Assembly: GCA_001507425.1 (NCBI GenBank)
Contig: LMAJ01000024.1
Span: forward strand, 1-64,000
Length of the DNA: 64,000 nucleotides
Direction of reading: 5' to 3'
Source of the DNA: Flavobacteriaceae bacterium CRH
Lineage (GTDB): Bacteria > Bacteroidota > Bacteroidia > Flavobacteriales > Flavobacteriaceae
Shown here: positions 8,834 to 16,648 of the stretch, piece by piece
How the letters are laid out: the number at the start of each line of letters is the position of its first letter
Numbering within the stretch: the first letter of the stretch is position 1
Notes under the pieces: model-generated
Told to the model about the DNA's origin: nothing
The model's input: the letters and a program-made list of their open reading frames with translations, nothing else
Database searches by the model: none
Program-made: the position numbers and the translations under genes

Positions 8834-10327
8834 ATGAAAATAAGACTTTTTAGCATTACTTTTTTTTTGTCAGCAGTTTTGACTGCACAGAATATCATAG
8901 TAGATAAAAAAATTAAGGAACATATTGGCCTGGCAAATTTCCAATATCTTCCCAAGTCAAAAAAAATGATGATCTATAATAGTTCGGGCGATCCTTTGAG
9001 TCAAGAAGCATTTTATCTGGATTCAGATGGAAATAAAACAGTATTTTTTGAAAAAGAAAAAAGAAAAGGAGCACCTATCTTTTCAAGAACTGAAAATTCA
9101 TACAGAACTATTGATCTGAATACCGATTTCCGAAAAAGAGATTACATTTTTGTTATAGATGGAAAAGATTACACATTGTCCTTTGACAAACTAGCGGACA
9201 TTAATTTCAAATATTTCGGCATTTATAATTATAATAATGTTTTGTATAATGATTGGCCTCTGGAGAGTGATTTTTCAGGATCTTATAATGATTCGTATAT
9301 TTTAGGTTTTACAAATCCTAAAGGCAGTTGGCGCATTGATTTTGAGGATCAAGATGTTTATTTAGAAATTATTGAAATTAAAAGTAACTCCAAAAAAAGG
9401 GTAAAATTAGAAAAACCAGATCTAACCTTATTAAAAGGAGATTTGTTTGCGAAAACTGATTTTGATCTGACTTTTGCCTGTAAATTAACAGGTAATGATA
9501 GCTTTGATCTGATTACAAAATCACTTAGTAAAGATTCTCAGACCGCAGTTCTCTATAAAGCAGAATATAACTTTGAAGGGAAGAATGTAAAAACGGTGCC
9601 TTTCACATTAAATCTTGATAATAAATACTTTATTACATCCAACAATTGTGGAGGTCAGAAGTATGTTGTTTCAACTCCTGCTATGCAAGGCTCAAAAGGA
9701 AATGACCCGTATGCTTTAGATGTTATGTCTATAAATAATTATTTTGAAGACCGCGCCAATGGAGACTTATACATTTATGGTCTCTTTAGTGATGAAGCAC
9801 CAAAAAAGATTAATGCATTGACGAATCCGAAAGGCTTTTATGTATTTAAGTTTGATAAAAATGGAAATAAGCTATGGGAATCTGTTAACTACATAGATGG
9901 TAAAGAATATTTTGAAAAGGTTCATAATAGTGCTGGATTTCAGTTGAATTTATTGGAATATAATAATGATCTTATTTTTTCGGCCTCCATTAATACCTTT
10001 ACAGAATTTACTAATGCTGTCGTAATTAATAAGGCATCTGGCGAGATTATTAAAAGTGGCTTTGTGGAGTATAATAATAATTTAAGTCACGGAGAGAGCG
10101 GCAGATTTAGTAATAGTACATATGACAGCAAGGAATTAAAAAATAAATCTTTCTCGCAAATAAGTTTTGCTGCAATAGCTATTAATTCCAAAGTGATGAA
10201 TTATTTAAAAAGTATTCCAGATGGAGGCAAAAGGTTGCATTTTGAAACTATCTTTTCAGATCAAGGAATCTGGTTGCTGGAATCAGATAGCGATAAATAT
10301 TATGAGGTTATAGTTTTTAAAGATTAA
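8834..10327 (+). CDS. Secreted protein of unknown function
   Basis: 497 residues with a signal peptide (MKIRLFSITFFLSAVLTAQN). I do not recognise the family. The mature part is rich in short beta-strand patterns with Asp/Asn/Gly turns (GDPLSQEAFYLDSDGNKTVF, LYIYG-like and FKFDKNGNKLWES segments), so an extracellular or periplasmic beta-propeller is likely. There are no transmembrane helices, no lipobox and no T9SS C-terminal domain that I can see. It stands alone, with its own -7 promoter candidate and its own terminator, so neighbours give no hint of function. Confidence 0.75.
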   Translation: MKIRLFSITFFLSAVLTAQNIIVDKKIKEHIGLANFQYLPKSKKMMIYNSSGDPLSQEAFYLDSDGNKTVFFEKEKRKGAPIFSRTENSYRTIDLNTDFRKRDYIFVIDGKDYTLSFDKLADINFKYFGIYNYNNVLYNDWPLESDFSGSYNDSYILGFTNPKGSWRIDFEDQDVYLEIIEIKSNSKKRVKLEKPDLTLLKGDLFAKTDFDLTFACKLTGNDSFDLITKSLSKDSQTAVLYKAEYNFEGKNVKTVPFTLNLDNKYFITSNNCGGQKYVVSTPAMQGSKGNDPYALDVMSINNYFEDRANGDLYIYGLFSDEAPKKINALTNPKGFYVFKFDKNGNKLWESVNYIDGKEYFEKVHNSAGFQLNLLEYNNDLIFSASINTFTEFTNAVVINKASGEIIKSGFVEYNNNLSHGESGRFSNSTYDSKELKNKSFSQISFAAIAINSKVMNYLKSIPDGGKRLHFETIFSDQGIWLLESDSDKYYEVIVFKD

Positions 10328-10356
10328 TAAAAAATAAGTACGCTATTAAGTTCTAC

Positions 10357-10387
10357 TAAAACTCCATTTTTAATGGAGTTTTTTTTA
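10357..10387 (+). terminator. Rho-independent terminator
   Basis: Stem AAAACTCCATT / AATGGAGTTTT with a short loop followed by a T-run, 30 bases after the stop at 10327. Confidence 0.85.
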
Positions 10388-10636
10388 TGGTATTTTTTTA
10401 AGTATATGCAGAAAACTGTCATTATTTCAATATTACAATCAATCAATTTCCACTATTATAATTTTTTATATATCAAAAAATCGGCATTCATTTTCGAAAT
10501 ATAGAAAAACGATAAAATCAATTAATGTCTATATAACTGATGTTTACTAGCTTATTCTTTTAGTATAGTTATTGTTCTTTCTATTGGCATATTTGAATCA
10601 AATCAAACACCCAATACTAATTAAATAATTAATCTT
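10388..10636. other. Intergenic, AT-rich, no gene seen
   Basis: No gene is visible here. TTGGCAT at 10584-10590 looks like the -24 half of a sigma-54 promoter, but the matching -12 half (AATCA instead of TTGCA) is poor, so no promoter is claimed. Confidence 0.5.
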
Positions 10637-11407
10637 ATGACAAAATCGAAATCCATTATTCTTATCCACGGGAATTTTGTAAATGACACAAGCTGGACAA
10701 AGTGGAAAGAACATTATGAACAAAAAGGCTATAAGGTTTACACACCAGCTAATCCGGGCCACGGAGGAAATCCTTCTGATTTAAGAAAACAGGTTCATCC
10801 TGACCTTATTAAAACCGGATTCATAGATGTGGTCAACAACATAGTAAAACTTGCAGACAGCCTGCCGGAAAAACCATTGATTATCGGACATTCGATGGCA
10901 GGTATGGCAACTATGAAACTACTTGAACTGGGCAAGGCAGCCGCCGCCGTAAGTATTGATGGGGCTCCTCCAAAGAATGTTTTTCCTCCTTTTACAACAT
11001 TAAAATCAGTATTACCCGCATTTGGCTTTTTTTCCTCTGCAAAATATTTTATGGGAAGCCGCGATTGGTACGACAAATGTTTTTTCAACACGCTGCCGGA
11101 AAGAGAAAGAGCAGATGCCTTTAATACTATAGCTGTTCCTGAAAGTTATAAAGTAAGCCGTGAATTGGTATTGAACTCTTTTTCTAATATTGATTTTAGC
11201 AAAGCGCACAATCCTATTTTGTTTATTGGCGGAGGTAGTGATAACATTTTTCCCGCATCACTTACAACAACTTTGGCCAAAAAATATAAAGACAAAAACA
11301 GTAGGGTTGACTTGAAGATTTTTCAAGGTAAAAGCCATTTTATTTGTGGAGAAACGGGTTGGGAAATTATAGCAGATTATATAATAGACTGGTATGAAAA
11401 ATTATAA
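10637..11407 (+). CDS. Alpha/beta hydrolase
   Basis: 256 residues, cytoplasmic (no signal peptide). The full catalytic triad of the fold is visible: Ser86 in GHSMAG, Asp202 in GGSDNIFP and His234 in GKSHFIC. The opening IILIHGNFVNDTSW is the usual oxyanion strand. It resembles the esterase-like hydrolases common in soil bacteria; the substrate cannot be read. It is a clear relative of the hydrolase at 13698 (shared PEKPLIIGHS, VPES and HF elements at the same spacing). The next hydrolase starts 65 bases downstream on the same strand, so the two may be co-transcribed. Confidence 0.85.
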   Translation: MTKSKSIILIHGNFVNDTSWTKWKEHYEQKGYKVYTPANPGHGGNPSDLRKQVHPDLIKTGFIDVVNNIVKLADSLPEKPLIIGHSMAGMATMKLLELGKAAAAVSIDGAPPKNVFPPFTTLKSVLPAFGFFSSAKYFMGSRDWYDKCFFNTLPERERADAFNTIAVPESYKVSRELVLNSFSNIDFSKAHNPILFIGGGSDNIFPASLTTTLAKKYKDKNSRVDLKIFQGKSHFICGETGWEIIADYIIDWYEKL

Positions 11408-11472
11408 ACCTTCTTTTTATAGAAGTTAAATTCAATTTTAAAATCATTAATAACAATTTAAAAGAAATTAAA

Positions 11473-12294
11473 ATGGCTAAAATTACAGTAAAAGACGGAA
11501 CAGAAATTTATTATAAAGATTGGGGAACAGGAACACCAATTTTTTTTCATCATGGCTGGCCATTGTCGGCAGATGATTGGGATGCACAATTGTTTTTTTT
11601 CCTCGAACAGGGATTTAGAGTAATTGCACACGATAGAAGAGGGCACGGCAGATCTACACAAACGTTTACAGGCAATGAAATGGATACTTATGCAGCAGAT
11701 GTCGCAGAACTTACCGAATTTCTGGATTTAAAAGATGCGATTCATATTGGGCATTCAACCGGTGGCGGTGAAGCGATTCGTTATGCCGCAAAATACGGTA
11801 AAAATCGTGTTTCGAAAGTCATATTGATTAGTGCTGTAACACCTTACATGATTCAAAATGAAAACAATCCCGAGGGAGTACCTTTAGCCGTATTTGATGA
11901 TATTCGTTTTAATACCGCTAACAACAGACAGCAATTTTATCAGGACATTACTTTTCCCTTTTATGGTTATAATAGAGAAGGAGCGAATATAAAAAAAGGA
12001 ATTCAGGACAATTGGTGGCGTCAGGGAATGGCGGGTGGTATTAAAGCACATTTTGATTGTATAAAAGCTTTTTCTGAAACTGATTTTACGGAAGATCTAA
12101 AAAGTGTTGATTTTCCTGTACTTATATTACATGGCGAAGACGACCAGATCGTGCCGTATAATGTAACTGCGTTAAGAGCTATCAAACTGGTAAAAAATGG
12201 TAAATTAATCACTTATCCGGGACTTTGCCACGGAATACCAACAACAGATGCTGACAAAGTAAATTTAGATATTCTTAATTTCATTAAAACCTAA
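11473..12294 (+). CDS. Alpha/beta hydrolase, cofactor-free haloperoxidase/arylesterase type
   Basis: 273 residues, close to the usual length of this subgroup. Motifs: GTGTPIFFHHGWPLSADDW, IAHDRRGHGRS, nucleophile Ser95 in GHSTGGGE, Asp224 in HGEDDQIVP and His253 in LCHG. This pattern matches the non-heme chloroperoxidase/perhydrolase subgroup, which hydrolyses esters and can form peracids from short acids and peroxide. No signal peptide. It follows another hydrolase after 65 bases and ends in a hairpin with a T-run. The physiological substrate is unknown. Confidence 0.88.
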   Translation: MAKITVKDGTEIYYKDWGTGTPIFFHHGWPLSADDWDAQLFFFLEQGFRVIAHDRRGHGRSTQTFTGNEMDTYAADVAELTEFLDLKDAIHIGHSTGGGEAIRYAAKYGKNRVSKVILISAVTPYMIQNENNPEGVPLAVFDDIRFNTANNRQQFYQDITFPFYGYNREGANIKKGIQDNWWRQGMAGGIKAHFDCIKAFSETDFTEDLKSVDFPVLILHGEDDQIVPYNVTALRAIKLVKNGKLITYPGLCHGIPTTDADKVNLDILNFIKT

Positions 12295-12370
12295 AAATAT
12301 TTGGCTTTAATCTGTTTATTAAAAAGGTTCATTGCAAGCCTAACTAAAGGAAAGCTTTAAGCTATCTTAA

Positions 12371-12427
12371 AAAAAACAGGGCATTCAGAGATTTATTTTA
12401 TGTACAAATTTCTGGATGTCTTTTTTT
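12371..12427 (+). terminator. Probable terminator overlapping the end of the convergent gene
   Basis: RNA arms 12380-12394 and 12406-12420 can pair over all 15 positions if three G-U wobbles are allowed, with an A-run before and seven Ts after. It lies 90 bases past the stop at 12294 and covers the 3' end of the minus-strand gene that ends at 12385. Confidence 0.5.
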
Positions 12428-13350
12428 AAATAGGCTTTTTCGGGTTTGTTGATTTCTTCAAGAATATAAATCCAACTCTTTTCAAGACTAACTTTTTTAT
12501 AAAACGATTGAAGGGATTTCCATGCGGAATAACTTTTTTTATTTTGGTTATTAAGCAAAATTTCAATCACGGTAAGCCAGATCAACCAATAATGTCCGGA
12601 TCTGAAATCTTTTATTATGGTTTTAATAATTATATCTTCCTCATTATCAACAAAAGGAGCATAGCTTAGTAAACCAATTCTTAAAGTGTTTATATAATGG
12701 TCTAAAACTTTTTTGTTTTTAACGTTTTTCACGGCAAGCCTGATGGCAATATCCAAAAGCTGTACGACTTGTTTCTTTTGTTCAGGAAATGATTTGTTTA
12801 AATCTAAAAACCATAATGCATCTACATAACTGTAATCTTTCCAGAATTTAAAAGTACAATTTTGATAAAGCAGACTGCAAATTTCTTTGTTATGAAGTAA
12901 TGCTTTTTCTTGCTGTTCATCTGTATTATGTACTGCCACCACTAAGCGGCTGCCTTTAATTAAGGGTTCGAGTTTAGAAGAGTGCACAAGCGCTTTACCA
13001 ATCATGAAATCTTTTGTAATTGTCATTGAGGTATCTCGCTCGCCAATGGTCATTTCGCCTATGCTTACCGCGCCTCTTGGCAGTAAATAGAAATCAGGAT
13101 CTGTAAAAGAATCATTCCATAAAAAACAACTTCTGTAAATTTCGGTAAGACAATTTATCAGTGCCGGATAACTTTCGGAATAAACCAATAAACAATCAGA
13201 AGAAATATTCCCTTTAAGGCGTTCATCATTGTTAATGCTGGCAAAGGCAATATCATAGAATTGCAGCAATATTTCTTCTGATTTCTTTTGATTTTTTTCA
13301 ATCATCTTTGTAAAACCAAGTAAATCGACATAAGCTAAAATCATTTCCAT
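12385..13350 (-). CDS. Class III nucleotide-cyclase-like protein
   Basis: 321 residues, not a named family. The N-terminal half shows the fold signature of class III nucleotidyl cyclases: YVDLLGFTKMI (Asp9, like the FxDIxGFT motif), SSDCLLVYSES (Asp52, at the second metal-Asp position) and LPRGAVSIGEM (like the R-G-x-x-x-G strand). Both candidate metal-binding Asp residues are kept, but I cannot identify the base-selecting residues, so activity is uncertain. The C-terminal 150 residues are helical and unrecognised. It lies between alpha/beta hydrolase genes and is divergent from the one at 13698 across a 347-base gap. It could make a nucleotide signal or be an inactive relative. Confidence 0.55.
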   Translation of the reverse strand: MEMILAYVDLLGFTKMIEKNQKKSEEILLQFYDIAFASINNDERLKGNISSDCLLVYSESYPALINCLTEIYRSCFLWNDSFTDPDFYLLPRGAVSIGEMTIGERDTSMTITKDFMIGKALVHSSKLEPLIKGSRLVVAVHNTDEQQEKALLHNKEICSLLYQNCTFKFWKDYSYVDALWFLDLNKSFPEQKKQVVQLLDIAIRLAVKNVKNKKVLDHYINTLRIGLLSYAPFVDNEEDIIIKTIIKDFRSGHYWLIWLTVIEILLNNQNKKSYSAWKSLQSFYKKVSLEKSWIYILEEINKPEKAYLKKDIQKFVHKINL

Positions 13351-13697
13351 AATAAGAAATTTAAGTATTCATTTTGATTTAGAGTTATCTTTTTTAAGAA
13401 ATAATAGTGCCAATTATTTCTTCATGCTTTCCAATTAGTATAAGACATCATACACTCATAAAATTTTAGCAACGTGCCTATTTGATTGCGAGATTTCATA
13501 AAACAGAAATAACATTTGCGAAATATAGCATCTTAATTTATTTAAACTATAAAAAATTGTAGCGTTTTAGCCTCTTTTTGTTCTGGCATATATGTTGGTT
13601 ATTTTAAACCATTAATGCCTTAAACACATCTGTCAAACCTGAAATTGAGTTCTTTAATCGCACGACAAAATTTTATATCAACATAAAAAAGCTTTCT
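13351..13697. other. Divergent intergenic region with a sigma-54-like site
   Basis: 347 bases separating the cyclase-like gene from a hydrolase gene. Apart from the -24/-12 match listed separately, I see only AT-rich DNA and no gene or terminator. Confidence 0.5.
13583..13599 (+). promoter_or_regulatory. Candidate sigma-54 (-24/-12) promoter
   Basis: CTGGCATATATGTTGGT fits YTGGCAn-n5-TTGCW with GG and the downstream G ten bases apart, differing only by G for C in the -12 element. It lies 98 bases before the hydrolase start at 13698. A sigma-54 activator gene is next door, which raises its plausibility. Confidence 0.45.
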
Positions 13698-14480
13698 ATG
13701 CATTCCACTACTCAAACTATTATGTTTATTTCAGGAGCGTTTATGAGCCATTATTATTGGGAGCAATGGATTCTTTTTTTTGAAAGCAAAGGTCACAAAG
13801 CAATCGCACCACCATGGCTTCATAAAAATGATACCGCTGAAAATTTGAGAGAGCAGGATTTAGGTTCTAAAATAGGATCGATCAATTTGCCTGAACTTTT
13901 GTGCTATTACAAAGAAATAATCGAATTGCTGCCTGAAAAACCAATTTTGATTGGACATTCTTACGGAGGACTGATTGTGCAGTTATTAATTCAGCAAGAT
14001 TTAGGTTCAGCGGGAATTTGTATTAATTCATTTCCGACTGCAGGTTTTACTCTTTCAAAAATTCCTTTCTTTAGCACTGTTTTTAGCTTTTCCGGCAGTC
14101 TTTTTTCCCAACAAAAAACATTTCTTTTATCGTTTAAGAAGTGGCAGAATAATTACTTCAATGATGCTTCAACAGAAGCGCAAAAGTATACTTATGAAAA
14201 ATACGTGATCCCGGAATCAAAAAGGATATTTACAGATTTATTTTTAAAAAACACCAGTATAAATTTTAAGAAAAAACACGTTCCTCTTTTCTTTATTTCA
14301 TTTTCAGAAGACAAAATTATTTCTTCAAAACTAGTATTTTGGAATTTCAAAAAATATAAAAACTTTCAGTCTATAACCTGTTATAAAGAGTTTGGTCATA
14401 AAAATCATTTTGTTATCCTTGATCCGGAATGGAAAAAAACGGCTGAATATATGGCCCAATGGCTAGAAAAAATCTTTTAA
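13698..14480 (+). CDS. Alpha/beta hydrolase, paralogue of the one at 10637
   Basis: 260 residues without a signal peptide. Nucleophile Ser88 in GHSYGG, Asp205 in SFSEDKI and His237 in HKNHFVI. PEKPILIGHS, VIPESKR and the NHF element sit at the same relative positions as in the hydrolase at 10637, so the two probably arose by duplication. The substrate is unknown. Its stop overlaps by four bases the stop of the convergent sigma-54 activator gene, so transcription of the two must interfere unless separated in time. A sigma-54-like promoter lies upstream. Confidence 0.82.
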   Translation: MHSTTQTIMFISGAFMSHYYWEQWILFFESKGHKAIAPPWLHKNDTAENLREQDLGSKIGSINLPELLCYYKEIIELLPEKPILIGHSYGGLIVQLLIQQDLGSAGICINSFPTAGFTLSKIPFFSTVFSFSGSLFSQQKTFLLSFKKWQNNYFNDASTEAQKYTYEKYVIPESKRIFTDLFLKNTSINFKKKHVPLFFISFSEDKIISSKLVFWNFKKYKNFQSITCYKEFGHKNHFVILDPEWKKTAEYMAQWLEKIF

Positions 14481-16444
14481 TTGATTTCTTTATTGATTTC
14501 CAGTTTTTTAATTCTTGAAGTTAAAGTAGAAGGATTAATATCCAGAATTTCTGCAGCACCACCGGCTCCGGAAACTTTTCCGTTACATTTTTTCAGAATA
14601 TAAAGAATATAATCGCGTTCATTTTCTAAAATGGTTTTAATAGAAAATGTTTCGGCATTTTGATCCGGTTTTAATGATGAAGGCTGAAATTCAATTGCTT
14701 TAATGCTGCTTTCTTCATTAAGTAGCAAAGTGCGCTGTATAACATGTTCCAGTTCTCTAATATTGCCCGGCCATTTGTAATTAATAAGCTCTTGTAAAGC
14801 GAAATTAGAAAGCAAAGGCGGTTTTATATTCATATTCTCACTATACATTTTTATAAAATGATCTGCGAGTTCAGGAATATCCTCGGTTCTGGATCTTAGG
14901 GAGGGAACTAAAATTGGGAAAACATAAAGTCTGTAATACAAATCCATTCTAAAACGTCCCGCAGCAACTTCATGTTCCAGATCTTTGTTTGTTGCGGCAA
15001 TAATGCGGACATCAATTTTTAGAGATAAAAGTCCGCCAACACGTTCAATGGTTTTTTCCTGTAGAACACGCAATAATTTAACTTGGAGCGCCATGGGCAT
15101 TTCGCCAATTTCATCCAGAAAAATAGTACCACCGTCAGCCAATTCAAATTTTCCGATACGCTTTTCCGTCGCTCCGGTAAACGCTCCTTTTTCATGACCA
15201 AAAAGTATCGATTCAGCCAGATTTTCAGGTATTGCACCGCAGTTTATGATAATCAGAGGTTTGTCTTTTCGTGGTGATAAAGCATGAATGCTTTGGGCAA
15301 TTTTTTCTTTTCCGGTGCCACTTTCGCCCAATATTAAAACTGAAGTTTCTGATGGCGCTACTTTTTTGATATAGTTAAAGACCGTTGCCATTTTCGAACT
15401 ATTACCAATTATCCCTTCAAAACCAGATTTTTTATTTTCTGCTGGTTCATTTTTTTGAGGAACTGTCTTACTTTCGATAATTATTTTTTTATCCGAATAA
15501 AATCGGTTAATAAAATCAGAAATAGTGGTTTTTAAATGATGTAGTAAATTCAGGTTTTCATCAGAATAAATATTAAAATTCCGACTGTAAAAAGTGAAAC
15601 AAAACTGCTGGGAATCGCCTATTAATAAAGGAAAAACCAGATAAGATTTGATACCGAAATTATGTGCAATAATGCCTTTTATAGGAGATTTTTGAAAATT
15701 ATTAATCAAAGAAGCTTCGCTGTAAATAGCAGGTTCTGTATCAATTTGAGATTTTTTGTACGTTTCGTCTAATTCTTTAATGGATATCTCTGCTATTTTA
15801 GAAAGTTTCGATACCGTAACAGTTTGATAATCGTCTATATTTTTGCGTACTATACCGATATTAGCATATTGGTTTAGATTATAAAATCCGGTTTCTAAAT
15901 AATCGAATGAAATAAAGGTTTGAATTATTTTTGCAAAAGCCTTTAAACCATCTTCAAGATTGAGGTTGGAATGTATTACTTCAGTAATATTTTTTTTAAG
16001 TTGATATTCATGCATCAGCTGAGACTCTAAACTATATTTTTGTCTGTAAAAAGCAATTTCCAGCGTTGTCAAAATATCCTGATCTCTAAAAGGTTTGATA
16101 ATAAAACCATACGGACAGGTTATTTTGGCCTCGTTTAAAATCAGCTTACTTGAATTAGCCGAAATAAAAATAAAACCAATATTTCTGTTCTTTAAAATAT
16201 GTGCCAGATCTATTCCGTTTTTATCTCCTTTAAGCATAATATCCAGAAATACCAGATCCGGTTTTTGTATCTCAAGTTTTTCCAAAGCCTGCTCTACAGA
16301 ACGTGCAATTCCTATCACATTGCAATTTGCTTTTTCGGCAATTAGCTGCAAATCATGAGCCTCAACAAACTGATCTTCAACAATAAGAATGCTTTTTTTT
16401 ACCTGGTTTTCAGATTGTAGACTTTCATTAGACAACATTCCCAT
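14477..16444 (-). CDS. Sigma-54-dependent response regulator (receiver-GAF-AAA+-Fis HTH)
   Basis: 655 residues. Order: receiver (18-135; acidic EDQ, phospho-acceptor Asp68 in FLDIM, Lys117), a GAF-like linker (about 155-315), AAA+ ATPase (345-580) and a Fis-type DNA-binding helix-turn-helix (about 612-655). Within the ATPase: Walker A GESGTGKE (373-380), the sigma-54-contacting loop GAFTGA (420-425) and Walker B IFLDEIGE (441-448), all intact. It therefore should open sigma-54 promoters when phosphorylated. The GAF region between receiver and ATPase is a less common addition and could sense a small ligand. It is divergent from the histidine kinase at 16649, its likely partner. Confidence 0.92.
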   Translation of the reverse strand: MGMLSNESLQSENQVKKSILIVEDQFVEAHDLQLIAEKANCNVIGIARSVEQALEKLEIQKPDLVFLDIMLKGDKNGIDLAHILKNRNIGFIFISANSSKLILNEAKITCPYGFIIKPFRDQDILTTLEIAFYRQKYSLESQLMHEYQLKKNITEVIHSNLNLEDGLKAFAKIIQTFISFDYLETGFYNLNQYANIGIVRKNIDDYQTVTVSKLSKIAEISIKELDETYKKSQIDTEPAIYSEASLINNFQKSPIKGIIAHNFGIKSYLVFPLLIGDSQQFCFTFYSRNFNIYSDENLNLLHHLKTTISDFINRFYSDKKIIIESKTVPQKNEPAENKKSGFEGIIGNSSKMATVFNYIKKVAPSETSVLILGESGTGKEKIAQSIHALSPRKDKPLIIINCGAIPENLAESILFGHEKGAFTGATEKRIGKFELADGGTIFLDEIGEMPMALQVKLLRVLQEKTIERVGGLLSLKIDVRIIAATNKDLEHEVAAGRFRMDLYYRLYVFPILVPSLRSRTEDIPELADHFIKMYSENMNIKPPLLSNFALQELINYKWPGNIRELEHVIQRTLLLNEESSIKAIEFQPSSLKPDQNAETFSIKTILENERDYILYILKKCNGKVSGAGGAAEILDINPSTLTSRIKKLEINKEIN

Positions 16445-16603
16445 ATTGCAGTAGTATTCAGATTAAAAACAATATAATTTATAGGTATAAAAATAGTTAA
16501 TTATCATCATTTAAAGTGCTATTTGTGGAAAAAATCAATGTAAAAAATTATATTTAATGTGAATTTACCTAATATTTTTCAAAAAACCTTTCCGGTTTAT
16601 TTC

Positions 16604-16611
16604 TATATTTG
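16604..16611 (+). promoter_or_regulatory. Candidate -7 promoter element for the histidine kinase
   Basis: TATATTTG matches TAnnTTTG, 37 bases before the kinase start at 16649. The shared gap 16445-16648 separates kinase and regulator genes. Confidence 0.45.
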
Positions 16612-16648
16612 TTTTTCAACTAAAATAAATTAATAACCTGATTTAAAG

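Noticed and set aside
10584..10600. Sigma-54-like site before the hydrolase at 10637
   Set aside because: The -24 half TTGGCAT is good but the -12 half reads AATCA rather than TTGCA.
12385..14480. Pycsar or CBASS-type defence pair (cyclase-like protein with a hydrolase effector)
   Set aside because: The genes are divergent, no TIR, transmembrane or nuclease effector is present, and base-selecting residues are not identifiable.
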